A DNA stretch of 64,000 nt from CAZZBK01 sp964387325 (GCA_964387325.1 CAYLYE010000001.1:62001-126000); one strand, 5' to 3'. Numbered from the stretch's first letter, positions 16,906 to 28,492 are shown. Translations and numbers: made by a program. The notes: generated by a model from the letters alone, not told the origin.

Positions 16906-16933
16906 ACGCGCTCCGCTGTGCGTCGCGGCTAAC
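16906..16933 (-). repeat. 28-bp GC-rich REP-like repeat, inverted copy 3
   Basis: Reverse complement of copy 2 with a single C-to-T difference. The pair resembles a BIME-like arrangement of REP elements. Confidence 0.85.
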
Positions 16934-17325
16934 GAACGTGAGTTTAGCGCGTCGTCATACGCCAACGGACGTGTACACCTTCGTCCCGCCGCGTGCCGTT
17001 GCCTGTTCGCCACGTCGCTACGCTCTGCCTGTTTACCCTAGGCGGCATGATGCGAAAAGTCACCGCAGTTCGGACTCCCGTGTCGGTTGCTGGCACGCTA
17101 AAACTTGAATTTTTTTGATTCGCCGCAAGTGGCCGCTCGGCAATCACTTGAGCCGGTTTCTCGCAAGGTCTCCGCGGATTTTCGTTTGCACAAGGCCCGT
17201 TGTTCAGACACATTTGCAGTAGGTGCTGTTGCGCGCATTTTCTGCGCTCAACGTGCCTTTTCAGTGTGGGCTTCCCGAACTGGGTCGGCGAAGCGCGTGG
17301 ACCCGAGAGCTGTGGAGTCACCTCG

Positions 17326-18711
17326 ATGCGGACAACTTTGCTGGCCACCTTGATTTTGCTTGGCGGAGGCGCGGCCTCGGCCTGGGCTCAAGTCCCCTGC
17401 GCCTCGTGCGTGCAGGCTTATCGATTAAAGTGCGAAACCGTTTATGAAGAACGGCAAGTCAACGCCTTCCGCGTCGACTACGAGACCGTCTACGACGAAC
17501 GGCAGGTCACCACCTACCGACCCGTCTGGGAGACCGAGGTCCGTGAGCGCCGCTATCAAGTTGCTCGGCCGGTCTACGAGACCAGCGAGCGTGAAGAACG
17601 CTACACCGTACAAAAGCCGGTCTACGAGACCGTCGTCGAAGATCGCAGCTATAACGTCGTGCGAAACGTCTACGAGACCAGCGAGCGCGAAGAGCGCTAC
17701 ACCGTACAAAAGCCGGTCTACGAGACCTATCAACAAGATCGTTCGTACACGGTTCGCCGCCCGGTCTATGAGACCAGCGAGCGTGAAGAGCACTGCACGG
17801 TCATGCAACCGGTGACCAGCTATCGACCCGTCCAGGTCGATCAAGGCAACTACGTCGATCAGGTCGTCTGTCGGCCGGGCGCGGTCCATAACCGGCTCGC
17901 TTGGCAGCCCGCGGCTTGTGTGGTCGATCCGGCCACCGGAGTCACCGCGTACAAGCCGGGCGGTTTGGCTTGGATGCCCGTGCAAGCTCCGCCCGTCACG
18001 CAGGTTTATCGTGCGTGGCAGCCGAATGTCGTTACGTACAACGTGCCGCAGGTCAGCTATGTGCCTCAGACGCAGGTTCGCAAGGTGCCGGTGCAAACCG
18101 TCCGCTGGGTCGATGAGCGCGTCGTGCAACAGGTCCCCGTGACCGTCTGCCGAATGGTTGCCGAAGAGCAGGTCCGCAAGGTGCCCGTGACTGTGTGTCG
18201 TCAGGTGGTCGAGCGGGTCGAGAACAAGGTCCCCGTCGAGGTTTGCAAGTACGTGACCGAAGAGCAGGTCCGCAAGGTTCCGGTGACCGTGTGCCGCATG
18301 GTCTACGAAGAGAAGGTCGAGCAGACGCCTTATCGCGTCTGCAAGCAGGTGGCCGAGGTGCAGACGGTCAAGACGCCGCGCAGTGTCGAGAAGCGGACCC
18401 CCGTGACCTACACTTACAAAGTGCCACGGACGATCGTGTATCGCGTACCGGTCGACCCCTGTGGGAACGAGATTCCGGCGGCCGCAACGAGCCCGGCTCC
18501 GGCGGCGAGCACCACAGCCTCGCCCACTCCGGCGACGTCGAGCGCGCCGAGCGTCGGTGCCCCAACGACTCAACCGAGTTTGCCGACAGGTCCGACTGCG
18601 ACCACCACGCAAAAGCCGGCCGAGTTGCCCGGGCCGGCCGCGCCGACTCCGGCCGCTCCAGTTCCTCCGGCCGCTCCCAAGGACGGCGCCGCCGAGAAGG
18701 CCAAGAGCTAG
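17326..18711 (+). CDS. YTV-like Tyr/Val/Cys repeat secreted protein
   Basis: 461 residues from the ATG at 17326, the start of a clear signal peptide (LLATLILLGGGAASAWAQ). Residues ~20-160 contain repeats of the type VYETSEREERYTVQKP; a ~60-base DNA segment encoding this is nearly duplicated at 17571 and 17667. Residues ~240-380 repeat EEQVRKVPVTVCRMV about every 17-18 residues with one Cys each. The tail is Ala/Pro/Thr-rich. This fits the planctomycete YTV-type surface proteins thought to be disulfide cross-linked in the proteinaceous cell wall. The wall role is from family knowledge and is not shown by this sequence. Confidence 0.75.
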   Translation: MRTTLLATLILLGGGAASAWAQVPCASCVQAYRLKCETVYEERQVNAFRVDYETVYDERQVTTYRPVWETEVRERRYQVARPVYETSEREERYTVQKPVYETVVEDRSYNVVRNVYETSEREERYTVQKPVYETYQQDRSYTVRRPVYETSEREEHCTVMQPVTSYRPVQVDQGNYVDQVVCRPGAVHNRLAWQPAACVVDPATGVTAYKPGGLAWMPVQAPPVTQVYRAWQPNVVTYNVPQVSYVPQTQVRKVPVQTVRWVDERVVQQVPVTVCRMVAEEQVRKVPVTVCRQVVERVENKVPVEVCKYVTEEQVRKVPVTVCRMVYEEKVEQTPYRVCKQVAEVQTVKTPRSVEKRTPVTYTYKVPRTIVYRVPVDPCGNEIPAAATSPAPAASTTASPTPATSSAPSVGAPTTQPSLPTGPTATTTQKPAELPGPAAPTPAAPVPPAAPKDGAAEKAKS

Positions 18712-18742
18712 TCCGCTCGTCACGAGTAGGTCAAAGGGGTGC

Positions 18743-18766
18743 CATGCTCACGTCTGCGTGAGCATG
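18743..18766. repeat. Hairpin of the GTGCCATG family after the YTV-like gene
   Basis: CATGCTCACG (18743-18752) pairs with CGTGAGCATG (18757-18766) around a TCTG loop. It is preceded by GTGC as in the twin hairpin at 5950. It could act as a transcript 3' end, but there is no U-tract. Confidence 0.65.
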
Positions 18767-18913
18767 CGGTTGAGCCAGCGCCGCGGGGTTCGGTTCGCAC
18801 GTCTTGTGAGCCGGACCCCGCTTGGTTTCCTCCCCAAGTCGTCGACTTGGCATTAGAATGGAACGCAAGTACGGCTCGTTCGAGCCGCTTTGCTCTCTCC
18901 GGAGTCGGACACG

Positions 18914-19135
18914 ATGCGCGATGGGGACCTGAGCCTGGTCAGCAGCTCGTTGCAGTACGCCTACAAAGTGCTGCGGCAGCGTTGGGACGACACCGAAGAG
19001 GTCTGGCGCGACGTGGTCCGCAAGCGGTTCGACGAACAGCACATCGAACCCATCGAGCCCACGGTGCTCAACACACTCAAGGCGATCAACCGACTCTCGT
19101 CGGTCTTGGAACGTGCCCGCGAGGAGTGCTCGTGA
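18914..19135 (+). CDS. Small helical-hairpin protein coupled to FtsK (WXG100-like candidate)
   Basis: 73 residues from the ATG at 18914, with GGAG nine bases upstream; an in-frame start at 18890 is less likely. The sequence predicts two amphipathic helices (about 6-36 and 45-72) around a turn EPIEP. Helix 1 ends W-R-D-V-V-R-K-R-F, which has the spacing of the WXG100 W-x-G-x-x-x-x-x-F pattern with Gly replaced by Asp. Size and hairpin shape match ESAT-6-type proteins. The stop overlaps the GTG start of the FtsK gene by four bases, so the two are translationally coupled. Membership in WXG100 is my inference; it could be an unrelated FtsK accessory protein. Confidence 0.6.
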   Translation: MRDGDLSLVSSSLQYAYKVLRQRWDDTEEVWRDVVRKRFDEQHIEPIEPTVLNTLKAINRLSSVLERAREECS

Positions 19136-22100
19136 AAGTCGACGGCCAGAGTGAACATCCGGTCCGCGCGCAAGAAGCGCTGCTGGAGCGGCTGACGCAG
19201 GCGGCGCAGACACGTGCGGCGGTGATCGCCAGCATCGACGGCGAACTGCAAGAGGCCAAGGTCGCGGCCCGCGACGCGCTGCAAGCGGCCACCGAGCGTG
19301 CCGAGGGGGCGCGACAACACGATCTGGCCGAGGCTCAACAATCGCGGCAACAACGATTGCACCGGCTCCAGCAGCGTTACGAAGGGGACTACCGTGTCAT
19401 GCAGCAGCGTTGGGGCGAGCGCCGCGACAAGATCAACGCCCGCGTCAATGCGATCCGCGGCAAGGCCAAGCGCGACCTCAAGGAGAGCAGCCTCGACATC
19501 CAGAATGTGTTCGACGCCACCAAGCACCGCCCGCGACGCGAGTTTCAGGAGGCGCAGAAGCAAGTCGATCAGCGTGCCGCGCGGCTCGAAGCGATGGCCG
19601 AGGAAGCCAAGCATTTTCTGTTCGACTGTCGGCTGTTCCGTCCACCGCACGTCGACCCTGAAGTGCCTCGCCCCGCGAGCGAAGACGAGGCGCTGCAAAC
19701 CTTTCTCGCCCGGCTCGCCGAGTCGGAAGCGAAGCTGGCCGAGCTGACGGCACTCAAGTTGCCCCGGTTTTTTGCCGGCGGCACGCCCATCTGGGCCTAC
19801 CTTGCCTTGTGGCTACTGCTCGCCTATCCGGCGGGTCATTTGCACGATTGGGACTACGCCTACTTGGCCAGCAGCGGTGGCGCGGCGGTGGCGCTGGGGA
19901 CGCTGCTGTGTGTCTGGCTCTACGCGATCGCCCGCCGCCACACGAGCGCGCGCTACGACACGCTCTGCCAGCAGTTGCTCGAAGCCGAACAGGCCAAGGC
20001 CCGCTGGCTCGAACTGGCCGTGCAGCGCTGTCAGCGTGAGACGACCGCGATCATGCAGAAGTATCAGGCCGACATGGCCTCGGCCAAGTCACGATACGAG
20101 ACAACCAAGACCGCCGCGATTGCCGAGCGCGATCAGCAATTGGCTGCGGCCGAGAATGAGTTCGGTCCGCCCGTCTCGCAGTTCGAGATGTACCACTCGC
20201 AGGAGTCGGTCGAGTTGGAAGAGGCGTTGCACGCCGCCGAGCGTCAGGCCGACGAGGTCATGCAGCAAGCGTTGAGGTTGGCCCAACGGCAGCACGACGA
20301 GGCGCTCGCCGCCGCGAACGAAGCCGCGCGTCACAAGCACGCCGCCGCCGACCAGGTCTGGCAACAAGCGTGGCAAGCCAGCCAGCAGTCGTCGGTCGCG
20401 ATCGCCGAGCAGTGTCGGCAATGGTTCCCACCGTGGAAAGCCGAGTCCTGGCAGCAGTGGCCTCCGCCCAAGGACATTGCCCCAGTCATTCGCTTTGGTC
20501 AATTCGCGATCCGCAGCGAGCACGTAGCCGAGGATCTGCCCAAGCTCGACGACAAGTCGCGGATCGTGCTGCCCGCGCTGCTCGAGTTCCCCGATCGTTG
20601 CTCGCTGATGATCCGCGCCGGCGGTGCGGGACGCGTTCACGCCGTCGATTTGCTCCAAGCCGTGATGATGCGGTTCCTCACGTCGATCCCGCCGGGCAAG
20701 GTGCGGTACACGATCGTCGATCCCGTCGGACTCGGCCAGAATTTCGCTGGCTTCATGCATCTGGCCGACTACGACGAACTGCTCGTGACGCACAAGATCT
20801 GGACCGAGCCGCAGCAAATCGAACAACGGCTCGCCGAGCTGTCGAGCCACATGGCGAACGTGATTCAGAAGTATCTGCGTAATGAGTTCGAGACGATCGA
20901 CGAGTACAATGTGCACGCAGGCGAGGTGGCCGAACCGTATCGCGTCGTGGTCGTGGCGAACTTCCCTTTTAACTTTACCGAGGCCGCGACGCGCCATCTG
21001 GTCAGCATCGCGACGACCGGCGCTCGCTGCGGCGTCTACACGCTGATTAGCATCGACCCCAAGCTCCCTTTGCCGCACGGATTTCGTCCCTCGGACCTGG
21101 AACAAAGCTGCATCAAGCTCGTGTGGCGCGAGAACGGCTTTGCCCGCAAGGACGACACGTTCGAGCGTTTTCCGTTGCTCGTCGATGGTCCGCCCGAGGG
21201 AGAGCTCTTCTCACAAATCGTGCACCAAGTGGGCGAGGCGGCCAAGGACGCCAACCGAGTCGAAGTGCCGTTCGAGTTCATCGCTCCGGCCGAGGCCCGC
21301 TGGTGGACGCACGACAGCCGCGGCGGGGTCGACATTCCGCTCGGCCGCGCCGGCGCCACCAAGCGACAGCACTTACAGCTAGGACGCGGCACCAGCCAGC
21401 ACGTGCTCATCGCCGGCAAGACGGGCTCGGGCAAGTCGACCTTGCTGCACGCGCTCATCACCAACGCGGCGCTCATGTACAGCCCTGATGAGCTGGAACT
21501 GTACCTGATCGACTTCAAAAAGGGTGTCGAGTTCAAAGTCTACGCCGAGCATCATCTGCCCCATGCCCGGGTCATTGCCATCGAGAGCGAACGCGAATTC
21601 GGCCTGAGCGTCTTGCAGCGGCNNNNNNNNNNTGCAGCGGCTCGACGTCGAGCTGAAAGAGCGCGGCGAGAAGTTTCGCGAACACAACGTACAAGACCTG
21701 GGTAGCTACCGCGATGCGACCGGCGTCGCGCTCCCACGCATCCTGCTACTCGTCGACGAGTTTCAGGAGTTCTTTGTCGAGGACGACAAGATCGCGCAGG
21801 ATGTGTCGCTGCTGATGGATCGACTGGTGCGGCAAGGACGCGCCTTCGGCATCCACGTACACCTCGGCAGCCAGACGCTCGGCGGCACCTACAGTCTCGC
21901 CCGCAGCACGCTAGGGCAAATGGCCATTCGCATCGCGCTACAATGCAGCGAGGCCGACTCGACATTGATCTTGAGCGAAGAGAATCCGGCCGCGCGGCTG
22001 CTGACTCGCCCGGGCGAAGCGATCTACAACGACGCCAACGGTCGGGCCGAGGGGAACCACTTGTTCCAGGTCGTGTGGCTCAGCGATGAACGCCGCGAGC

Positions 22101-23041
22101 ATTACCTCAAAAGCCTGACTCAGCTTGCGGCCGAGCGGCACATGAGCGATCGCGAACAGATCGTGTTCGAGGGGAATCTGCCGGCCGACGTGCAGGCCAA
22201 CCGGCTGCTGCGCGCCGCGCTCGCCGCCGAGGCTTGGCCCTCGCGGGCCCTCGCGGCCACGGCCTGGCTCGGCGAGGCGATCGCCATCAAGGACCCCACC
22301 GCTTGCGTCTTCCGCGCCCAGAGCGGCAACCATGTCGTGCTCATCGGCCAGCAGAGCGAGGCCGCGCTGGGGCTGATGGCGACGATGATCATTGGCGTCG
22401 CCGTGCAACAGCCGCCACTGAGCGACACCGCGCCGCAGGGCGCGCGGTTCGTCGTACTCGACGGCCAGGCCCCCGACGCCACGCACGCCGGTCTCTTCCC
22501 GCTGCTGAAAAAATCGTTGCCGCATCCACTCGAGATCGGCTCGCCACGCGATACGGCCCGGCTGCTCGACGAGTTGTCGGCCGAGTTGGAGCGTCGTCAG
22601 TCGAGCCGCGAGGCCGACTTGCCGCCGGTCTATTTGTTCATTTACGACATTCAACGCTTCCGCGACCTGCGGAAGGCCGAGGAGGATTTCGGTTTCGGCC
22701 GCGAGGCGAAGGCGAGCCCCTCGAAGCAGTTGGTTACGTTGTTGCGCGAGGGACCCGCCCTGGGGATGCATGTGATCCTGTGGGCCGACTCGCTCACGAA
22801 CTTGCAACGATCGTTCGATCGGGGCACGATTCGCGAGTTCGAGACGCGCGTGTTGTTCCAGATGAGCGTCTCCGACAGCAGCACGCTCATCGACTCGCCG
22901 CAAGCCAGCAAGCTCGGTCCGAACCGCGCCTTGTTGCACAGCGAGGAGCAAGGCCGGCTCGAAAAGTTCCGCCCCTACAGTCTGCCCGACGACGCTTGGC
23001 TCGCGCAAATATCGGCGCAACTCCGAAAGAGAAACGGTTAA
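19132..23041 (+). CDS. FtsK/SpoIIIE-type ATPase with two TM helices and a degenerate second module (EccC/EssC-like)
   Basis: A GTG at 19132 preceded by AGGAG starts the gene. Ten Ns at 21623-21632 break the frame; deleting these plus the duplicated nine bases after them restores one frame of 1296 residues. Order: coiled coil (~1-200), two membrane helices (~220-268), second coiled coil (~270-430), then an FtsK domain with Walker A GKTGSGKST at 762 and Walker B ILLLVDEFQEF (Asp869). A second module has GQQSEAALG in place of the P-loop and YLFIYDIQRF in place of Walker B, so it is ATPase-dead. Two TMs plus an active and an inactive FtsK module is the plan of EssC/EccC of type VII secretion. DNA pumping is the alternative role. 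Confidence 0.85.
21623..21632. other. 10-N assembly gap, likely a false join of overlapping contigs
   Basis: The nine bases before the Ns (21614-21622, TGCAGCGGC) are identical to the nine after them (21633-21641). Removing 19 bases gives a continuous in-frame FtsK protein (SVLQRLDVELKERG), so the true gap length is probably minus nine. Confidence 0.9.
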
Positions 23042-23063
23042 AGGACAATTGCGCCCTCCGATT

Positions 23064-23105
23064 TCATCCTTCATCCTTCATCCTTCATCCTTCATCCTTC
23101 ATCCT
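23064..23105 (+). repeat. 7-bp tandem repeat (TCATCCT) x6
   Basis: Six perfect copies lie between the stop of the FtsK gene and the 3' end of the convergent apbE gene. It is simple-sequence slippage, with no spacers, so it is not a CRISPR array. Confidence 0.9.
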
Positions 23106-23134
23106 TTGTGACTCTGTTTCCGAAGTCACTCAGC

Positions 23135-24211
23135 TCACGTACGCCGCAACGGGGTCCATTGCGCGCTCGATAAGCCGCAGATGGCTAACTCGACTTTGCT
23201 CCCTTGCGAACTCGGATAGGCTAGCACGGCGCCGATCGACGGATGCGCGCGGCAATACTCGATCGTGGCGTCGACGCCCATGACATAGAACGCGGTGGCG
23301 AGCGCGTCGGCCTCGGCCGCGGTGGGGGCGACGACCGTCGATGAAAAAACGCCTTCGGCGGGCCAACCGGTGCGCGGGTCGAGGATGTGGCCATAGCGTT
23401 TGCCCCGATAGCGAAAGAACTGCACGCTGGCTCCCGAGGTGGCGAGAGCCTGATCGACGAGTTGAATTTCGCCCAGCCGGAGCTCACTCTGCAATGGGTC
23501 GCTCACGCCGACGCTCCAACCTCGCCCTGCTCCGCGTGACGCATTGCAGCCTCGTGCGAGCACGCTGCTGTTACCGCCGTGCCACATGAAGTTTTCCAGC
23601 CCTTCGCTCTGTAGCAACTCGGCGCAGCGATCGAGAGCATAACCCTTGCCGATGCTTCCCAGGTTCAGTTCCACTCCTGGCCGGCGAAAGCGGATCGTGT
23701 GCTGCGAGGCATCGAGTTCGATCGCCGAGGACCCGACGCAGTCGAGCGCTTGCCGCAAGGCATCCGGATCGGGGACGGCGCCTTGGCGGCGATAAAATCC
23801 CCAGAGTTTCGTGAGGGGCCCGGCCGTAATATCGAACGCGCCGTGCGTGTCGCGGTGCAGATCCAAACTCTGCTGCAACAAGGCGAACAGCCGCGGTTCG
23901 ACGTCGATCGGCTCGTGGGCCGCGAGCTGATTGATGAGCGACAGCGCGCTGGAATCGCGATAGACGGTCAACTGCGCTTCGAGTTGTTCGACGAGGTCGA
24001 GTGCGCGGAGCGCCGAGTCGGTCCCGTCAGGGTATTCGCCCGCGTTCAGGTAGAGCGCGAAGCGGCAGGCCATGGCCGATCGCTCGAACTGCAACAGATA
24101 GTGGCCTTCGCCGGCGTTGGGTGACGGCGTCGGTTCGTGTTGCGCCGCGCGATCGCGGAGCGCCTTGAGCTGCAAAAATTCGCGGCGATCGGATTCGGGC
24201 GGTGTCGACAT
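23135..24211 (-). CDS. apbE: FAD:protein FMN transferase (ApbE family)
   Basis: 358 residues. ApbE attaches FMN covalently to Thr or Ser residues of exported flavoproteins such as NqrB/C or RnfG. Visible family features: AMACRFALYLNAG, YRDSSALSLINQ, FDITAGPLTKLWGFYRR, NLGSIGKGYALD, FMWHGGNSSVLARG, YGHILDPRTGWPAEG and VVAPTAAEADALATAFYVMG with the Mg/FAD-binding Asp. The N-terminus (DRREFLQLKAL) looks like a weak Tat-type region, but no hydrophobic core follows it. The gene is isolated and convergent with the FtsK gene; no target flavoprotein is nearby. Confidence 0.92.
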   Translation of the reverse strand: MSTPPESDRREFLQLKALRDRAAQHEPTPSPNAGEGHYLLQFERSAMACRFALYLNAGEYPDGTDSALRALDLVEQLEAQLTVYRDSSALSLINQLAAHEPIDVEPRLFALLQQSLDLHRDTHGAFDITAGPLTKLWGFYRRQGAVPDPDALRQALDCVGSSAIELDASQHTIRFRRPGVELNLGSIGKGYALDRCAELLQSEGLENFMWHGGNSSVLARGCNASRGAGRGWSVGVSDPLQSELRLGEIQLVDQALATSGASVQFFRYRGKRYGHILDPRTGWPAEGVFSSTVVAPTAAEADALATAFYVMGVDATIEYCRAHPSIGAVLAYPSSQGSKVELAICGLSSAQWTPLRRT

Positions 24212-24396
24212 GCGACCATTATCGTCGCCGAGGGGTGCTCAGACAATCGCCTCGATCACGCACCCCCGGCTCTTTTGCTGCGCAGACCTGAATAAAGTCG
24301 TCCGGCAGCGCACAACGAACGCGACGAGCAAGTCATGAGGCTCTGTGGTTCGGCGATCTGTCGCTCGCCAGGTCTTTGGTATCGTTTCGCTTCAGG

Positions 24397-26202
24397 TCAT
24401 TCGAGCGGCGGCCACTCGAGTGTCGGCGGTTGGGCATAACGGCGCATTTTGATCGTGAGTCGGCCTCCCGCGCCTGGGCCGAGCGCCACGCGGATCGCGG
24501 CCCCCTCGACGCTTCGAGGCGGTTCTTGATTCACGCTCACGTGCTCGATCCGGTGTTCGCCATACGTGCCGGCCTGAACGACAAGCTGCCGTGGCTCGAC
24601 TTGATTCACGTTCACGAGCGACACGATCACCTCGTCGGCCGTCATCCGCTCGACGAGCGCCGCGACGTCACGACTCAAACCGCTGCGTCGCCGCTCAGGG
24701 TCAAAATACCGCAGCCGAGCATGGAGCGGCCCGCCCGATCGACCGGGCAGAAATCCTCCGCACGCCAATTGCACGAGCGACTCGACCGAGCAGGGGTTGA
24801 ACTTGGCCATGTCGTCGGCCAGCCGGGTGTCGGGCGTCGAGCGATCCTGACGCAGACCGTCGACGCGAGTCCGAATCCGCTGCAAGTCTCGTTGCAGCAC
24901 GTGCTCGGGGTAGTGAGTGTCTTGGCCGGAGAGATATTTGAGCCACGGTTGCTCGGCGACCCGGGCGCGGTCGGCGTCGCGTTGCGACCAATACCAGATT
25001 TCGAAGGCCCCGTGCGGGTACGGTTGTGGATGGAAGTCGTACCAGCCCTGGTCGCCGTGCATGTAGGGGTACTGTTTGCGGCCGTCGATGACGCGCCCTT
25101 GTGTTTCGAGCGCGTCGAGCTGTCGTCGCCAGGCATCGACGTATTTCTGATCGCCGCTGAGCAGCAGGGCGTTGCCCAGTCCCATCACGGCAAGCCGCAC
25201 GGTGTTGCGATGCGATTGCTTGAGCGTGACGGGATCGACGACGGTGAAGCCCCAGCCATAGACGCCGCCGTACCATTTACCGCCGACCGCGCTACCAATG
25301 CGGCCGTCGAGACCAATGTTCGAGGGGAAAATGTCGCCGTTGCTCGCCGCGCGCCCGAGCCAGGCATCGGCGTATTCGATGACCCAGCGGCGATATTTTT
25401 CGTCGTGCGTGAGTGCAAATGCGTTCAGCGGGAGTGTCGTGGCGAGCAAGTTCTGTGGATGATCGCCGATCACGTCGGTGTAATCCTTGAAGTGATCGAG
25501 CATTTCCTGATAGTTACGCTCGCCGTGCCCTGGCTTGAAACGATGCTCGATCTCGATCGGGTCTCCGGCCCAATCGACGGCCGTGGCCTTGCGCAACAAT
25601 GGGCCGCGCGAGCCGTTGAACAAGCTGCGAATGATGCGGTGCTGCGGGTCATAGTTGGCGGCCTGCGGGTCGCCAGGCAGATAAAAGCCCGCGAACCGCT
25701 CGACCCGTTGCCGGAACGTGAGCGCGCGTGGATCGATGAGCCCTTGCAGATTGAAGACCGTGAGCCCCTCGCCGTTGTGAACCCAGTCCATCATCACGGG
25801 GAACTCGCGGTAGTACATGCCATCGCGAGCGAAATCGACCTGCGTGGTGCGGGCGGCTGTGTACTGCCGGAGGTGTCCTTCCCAGGCGCGGTCAATCCAC
25901 TGGGCGACGACCGCGTCGCCCCCGAGGGCGTAGAGCAGGGGCCAGTCGGTGAGATTCTCGATGGCGTCGTCCGGGCCGTCGTTGCCTCCCCAGCGCTCGA
26001 CACATTCGAGATACCCTCGTTCGTCGAAGTATCGCTGCAGGTATTCGCCGCAGGCTCGCGTGTTGGTTTCGAGCAGCAAGCGTTCGAGCAGAGCCCATTG
26101 AGGCGGCGGCATGGGGCGGTCGAGCGTCACCGTGGGTCCGGCCACGACGGTCGCTGATAGCACGAGTAGCGTGGCCCAAGCGAGCAGGATCGCGCGCAGC
26201 AT
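24397..26202 (-). CDS. Secreted protein of unknown function, possible alpha/alpha-toroid
   Basis: 601 residues with an N-terminal signal peptide (ILLAWATLLVLSATVVAGP). I do not recognise a named family. Regularly spaced helical segments rich in Trp, Tyr and His (WPLLYALGGDAVVAQWIDRAW, MMDWVHNGEGLTVFN, WVIEYADAWLGRA, YPYMHGDQGWYDF, HGAFEIWYWSQRD) suggest an (alpha/alpha) barrel as in many glycosidases and lyases. The last ~80 residues look like a beta domain (VSLVNVNQVEPRQLVVQAG). It is divergent from rpsA and isolated, so neighbours do not suggest a function. Confidence 0.65.
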   Translation of the reverse strand: MLRAILLAWATLLVLSATVVAGPTVTLDRPMPPPQWALLERLLLETNTRACGEYLQRYFDERGYLECVERWGGNDGPDDAIENLTDWPLLYALGGDAVVAQWIDRAWEGHLRQYTAARTTQVDFARDGMYYREFPVMMDWVHNGEGLTVFNLQGLIDPRALTFRQRVERFAGFYLPGDPQAANYDPQHRIIRSLFNGSRGPLLRKATAVDWAGDPIEIEHRFKPGHGERNYQEMLDHFKDYTDVIGDHPQNLLATTLPLNAFALTHDEKYRRWVIEYADAWLGRAASNGDIFPSNIGLDGRIGSAVGGKWYGGVYGWGFTVVDPVTLKQSHRNTVRLAVMGLGNALLLSGDQKYVDAWRRQLDALETQGRVIDGRKQYPYMHGDQGWYDFHPQPYPHGAFEIWYWSQRDADRARVAEQPWLKYLSGQDTHYPEHVLQRDLQRIRTRVDGLRQDRSTPDTRLADDMAKFNPCSVESLVQLACGGFLPGRSGGPLHARLRYFDPERRRSGLSRDVAALVERMTADEVIVSLVNVNQVEPRQLVVQAGTYGEHRIEHVSVNQEPPRSVEGAAIRVALGPGAGGRLTIKMRRYAQPPTLEWPPLE

Positions 26203-26438
26203 GATGTCGGTTCCCGGTTGATAGTCGTGTTGGGGCTCAAATTCGCGGGGGGGAGGTGCCGCCAGTGGTCGGTGGCTCTACGCGGACTCGCTCTCAGATC
26301 CGTGAAGGCCTCGGTTCTCGCGCGACGTGGTCAACGCCGCGTATATATAACACTCAGCAGGGCTGAAATCGAGGATCGACGGGTCGTGCAAGGGCGACGC
26401 CTGCGGCGACCTATAAAATGCGGTGCGGTAAACGAGGA

Positions 26439-26467
26439 TTGTGGGATATTTTTTCCTGTGGTAGACT
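26439..26467 (+). promoter_or_regulatory. Candidate rpsA promoter
   Basis: TTGTGG (26439-26444), 17 bases, TAGACT (26462-26467). Transcription from here would leave an untranslated leader of ~160 nt before rpsA, room for the kind of translational autoregulation known for S1. The rest of 26203-26631 shows no gene; TATAAA at 26412 is an alternative -10. Confidence 0.45.
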
Positions 26468-26631
26468 ATCGCTCTTTCGCTTTTGGCGACCCACACCTGT
26501 TCCCGACCGTCGGGAACCGCTTGAGCGAACGGACCTTCTTTTCACCACGCACGTCGTGGCCGCGATGCAAATCATTTTCCGCGGCCCATTTGGCCTCTGT
26601 GCCTCGCGACGTCATTGGTTCAGGAACCCTC

Positions 26632-28416
<1,785 letters not shown>

Positions 28417-28451
28417 GCATTGCCCCGACGACACCAAGTGTGTTGCACTCA

Positions 28452-28492
28452 CGCCGCCCAGCGACCCGCGATGGTCCCTGGGCGGCGTTTTT
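28452..28492 (+). terminator. Intrinsic terminator of rpsA
   Basis: CGCCGCCCAG (28452-28461) pairs perfectly with CTGGGCGGCG (28478-28487) over a 16-base loop and is followed by TTTTT. It lies 36 bases after the rpsA stop. Confidence 0.9.

Larger units (their letters stand above)
16833..17325. other. 493-base intergenic region with REP pair
   Basis: The left part carries an inverted pair of the 28-bp REP-like element (16845-16872 and 16906-16933). The right part (about 17090-17325) is the leader of the YTV-like gene; no confident promoter was found. Open frames through it have no support. Confidence 0.6.

Noticed and set aside
23064..23105. Possible CRISPR array
   Set aside because: The 7-bp units are directly adjacent with no spacers; no cas genes are present.
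24376..26157. 593-residue plus-strand open frame opposite the secreted unknown
   Set aside because: It is antisense to a gene with signal peptide and sensible composition; its translation is low-complexity Arg/Val/Asp-rich, as expected of a GC-rich shadow frame.
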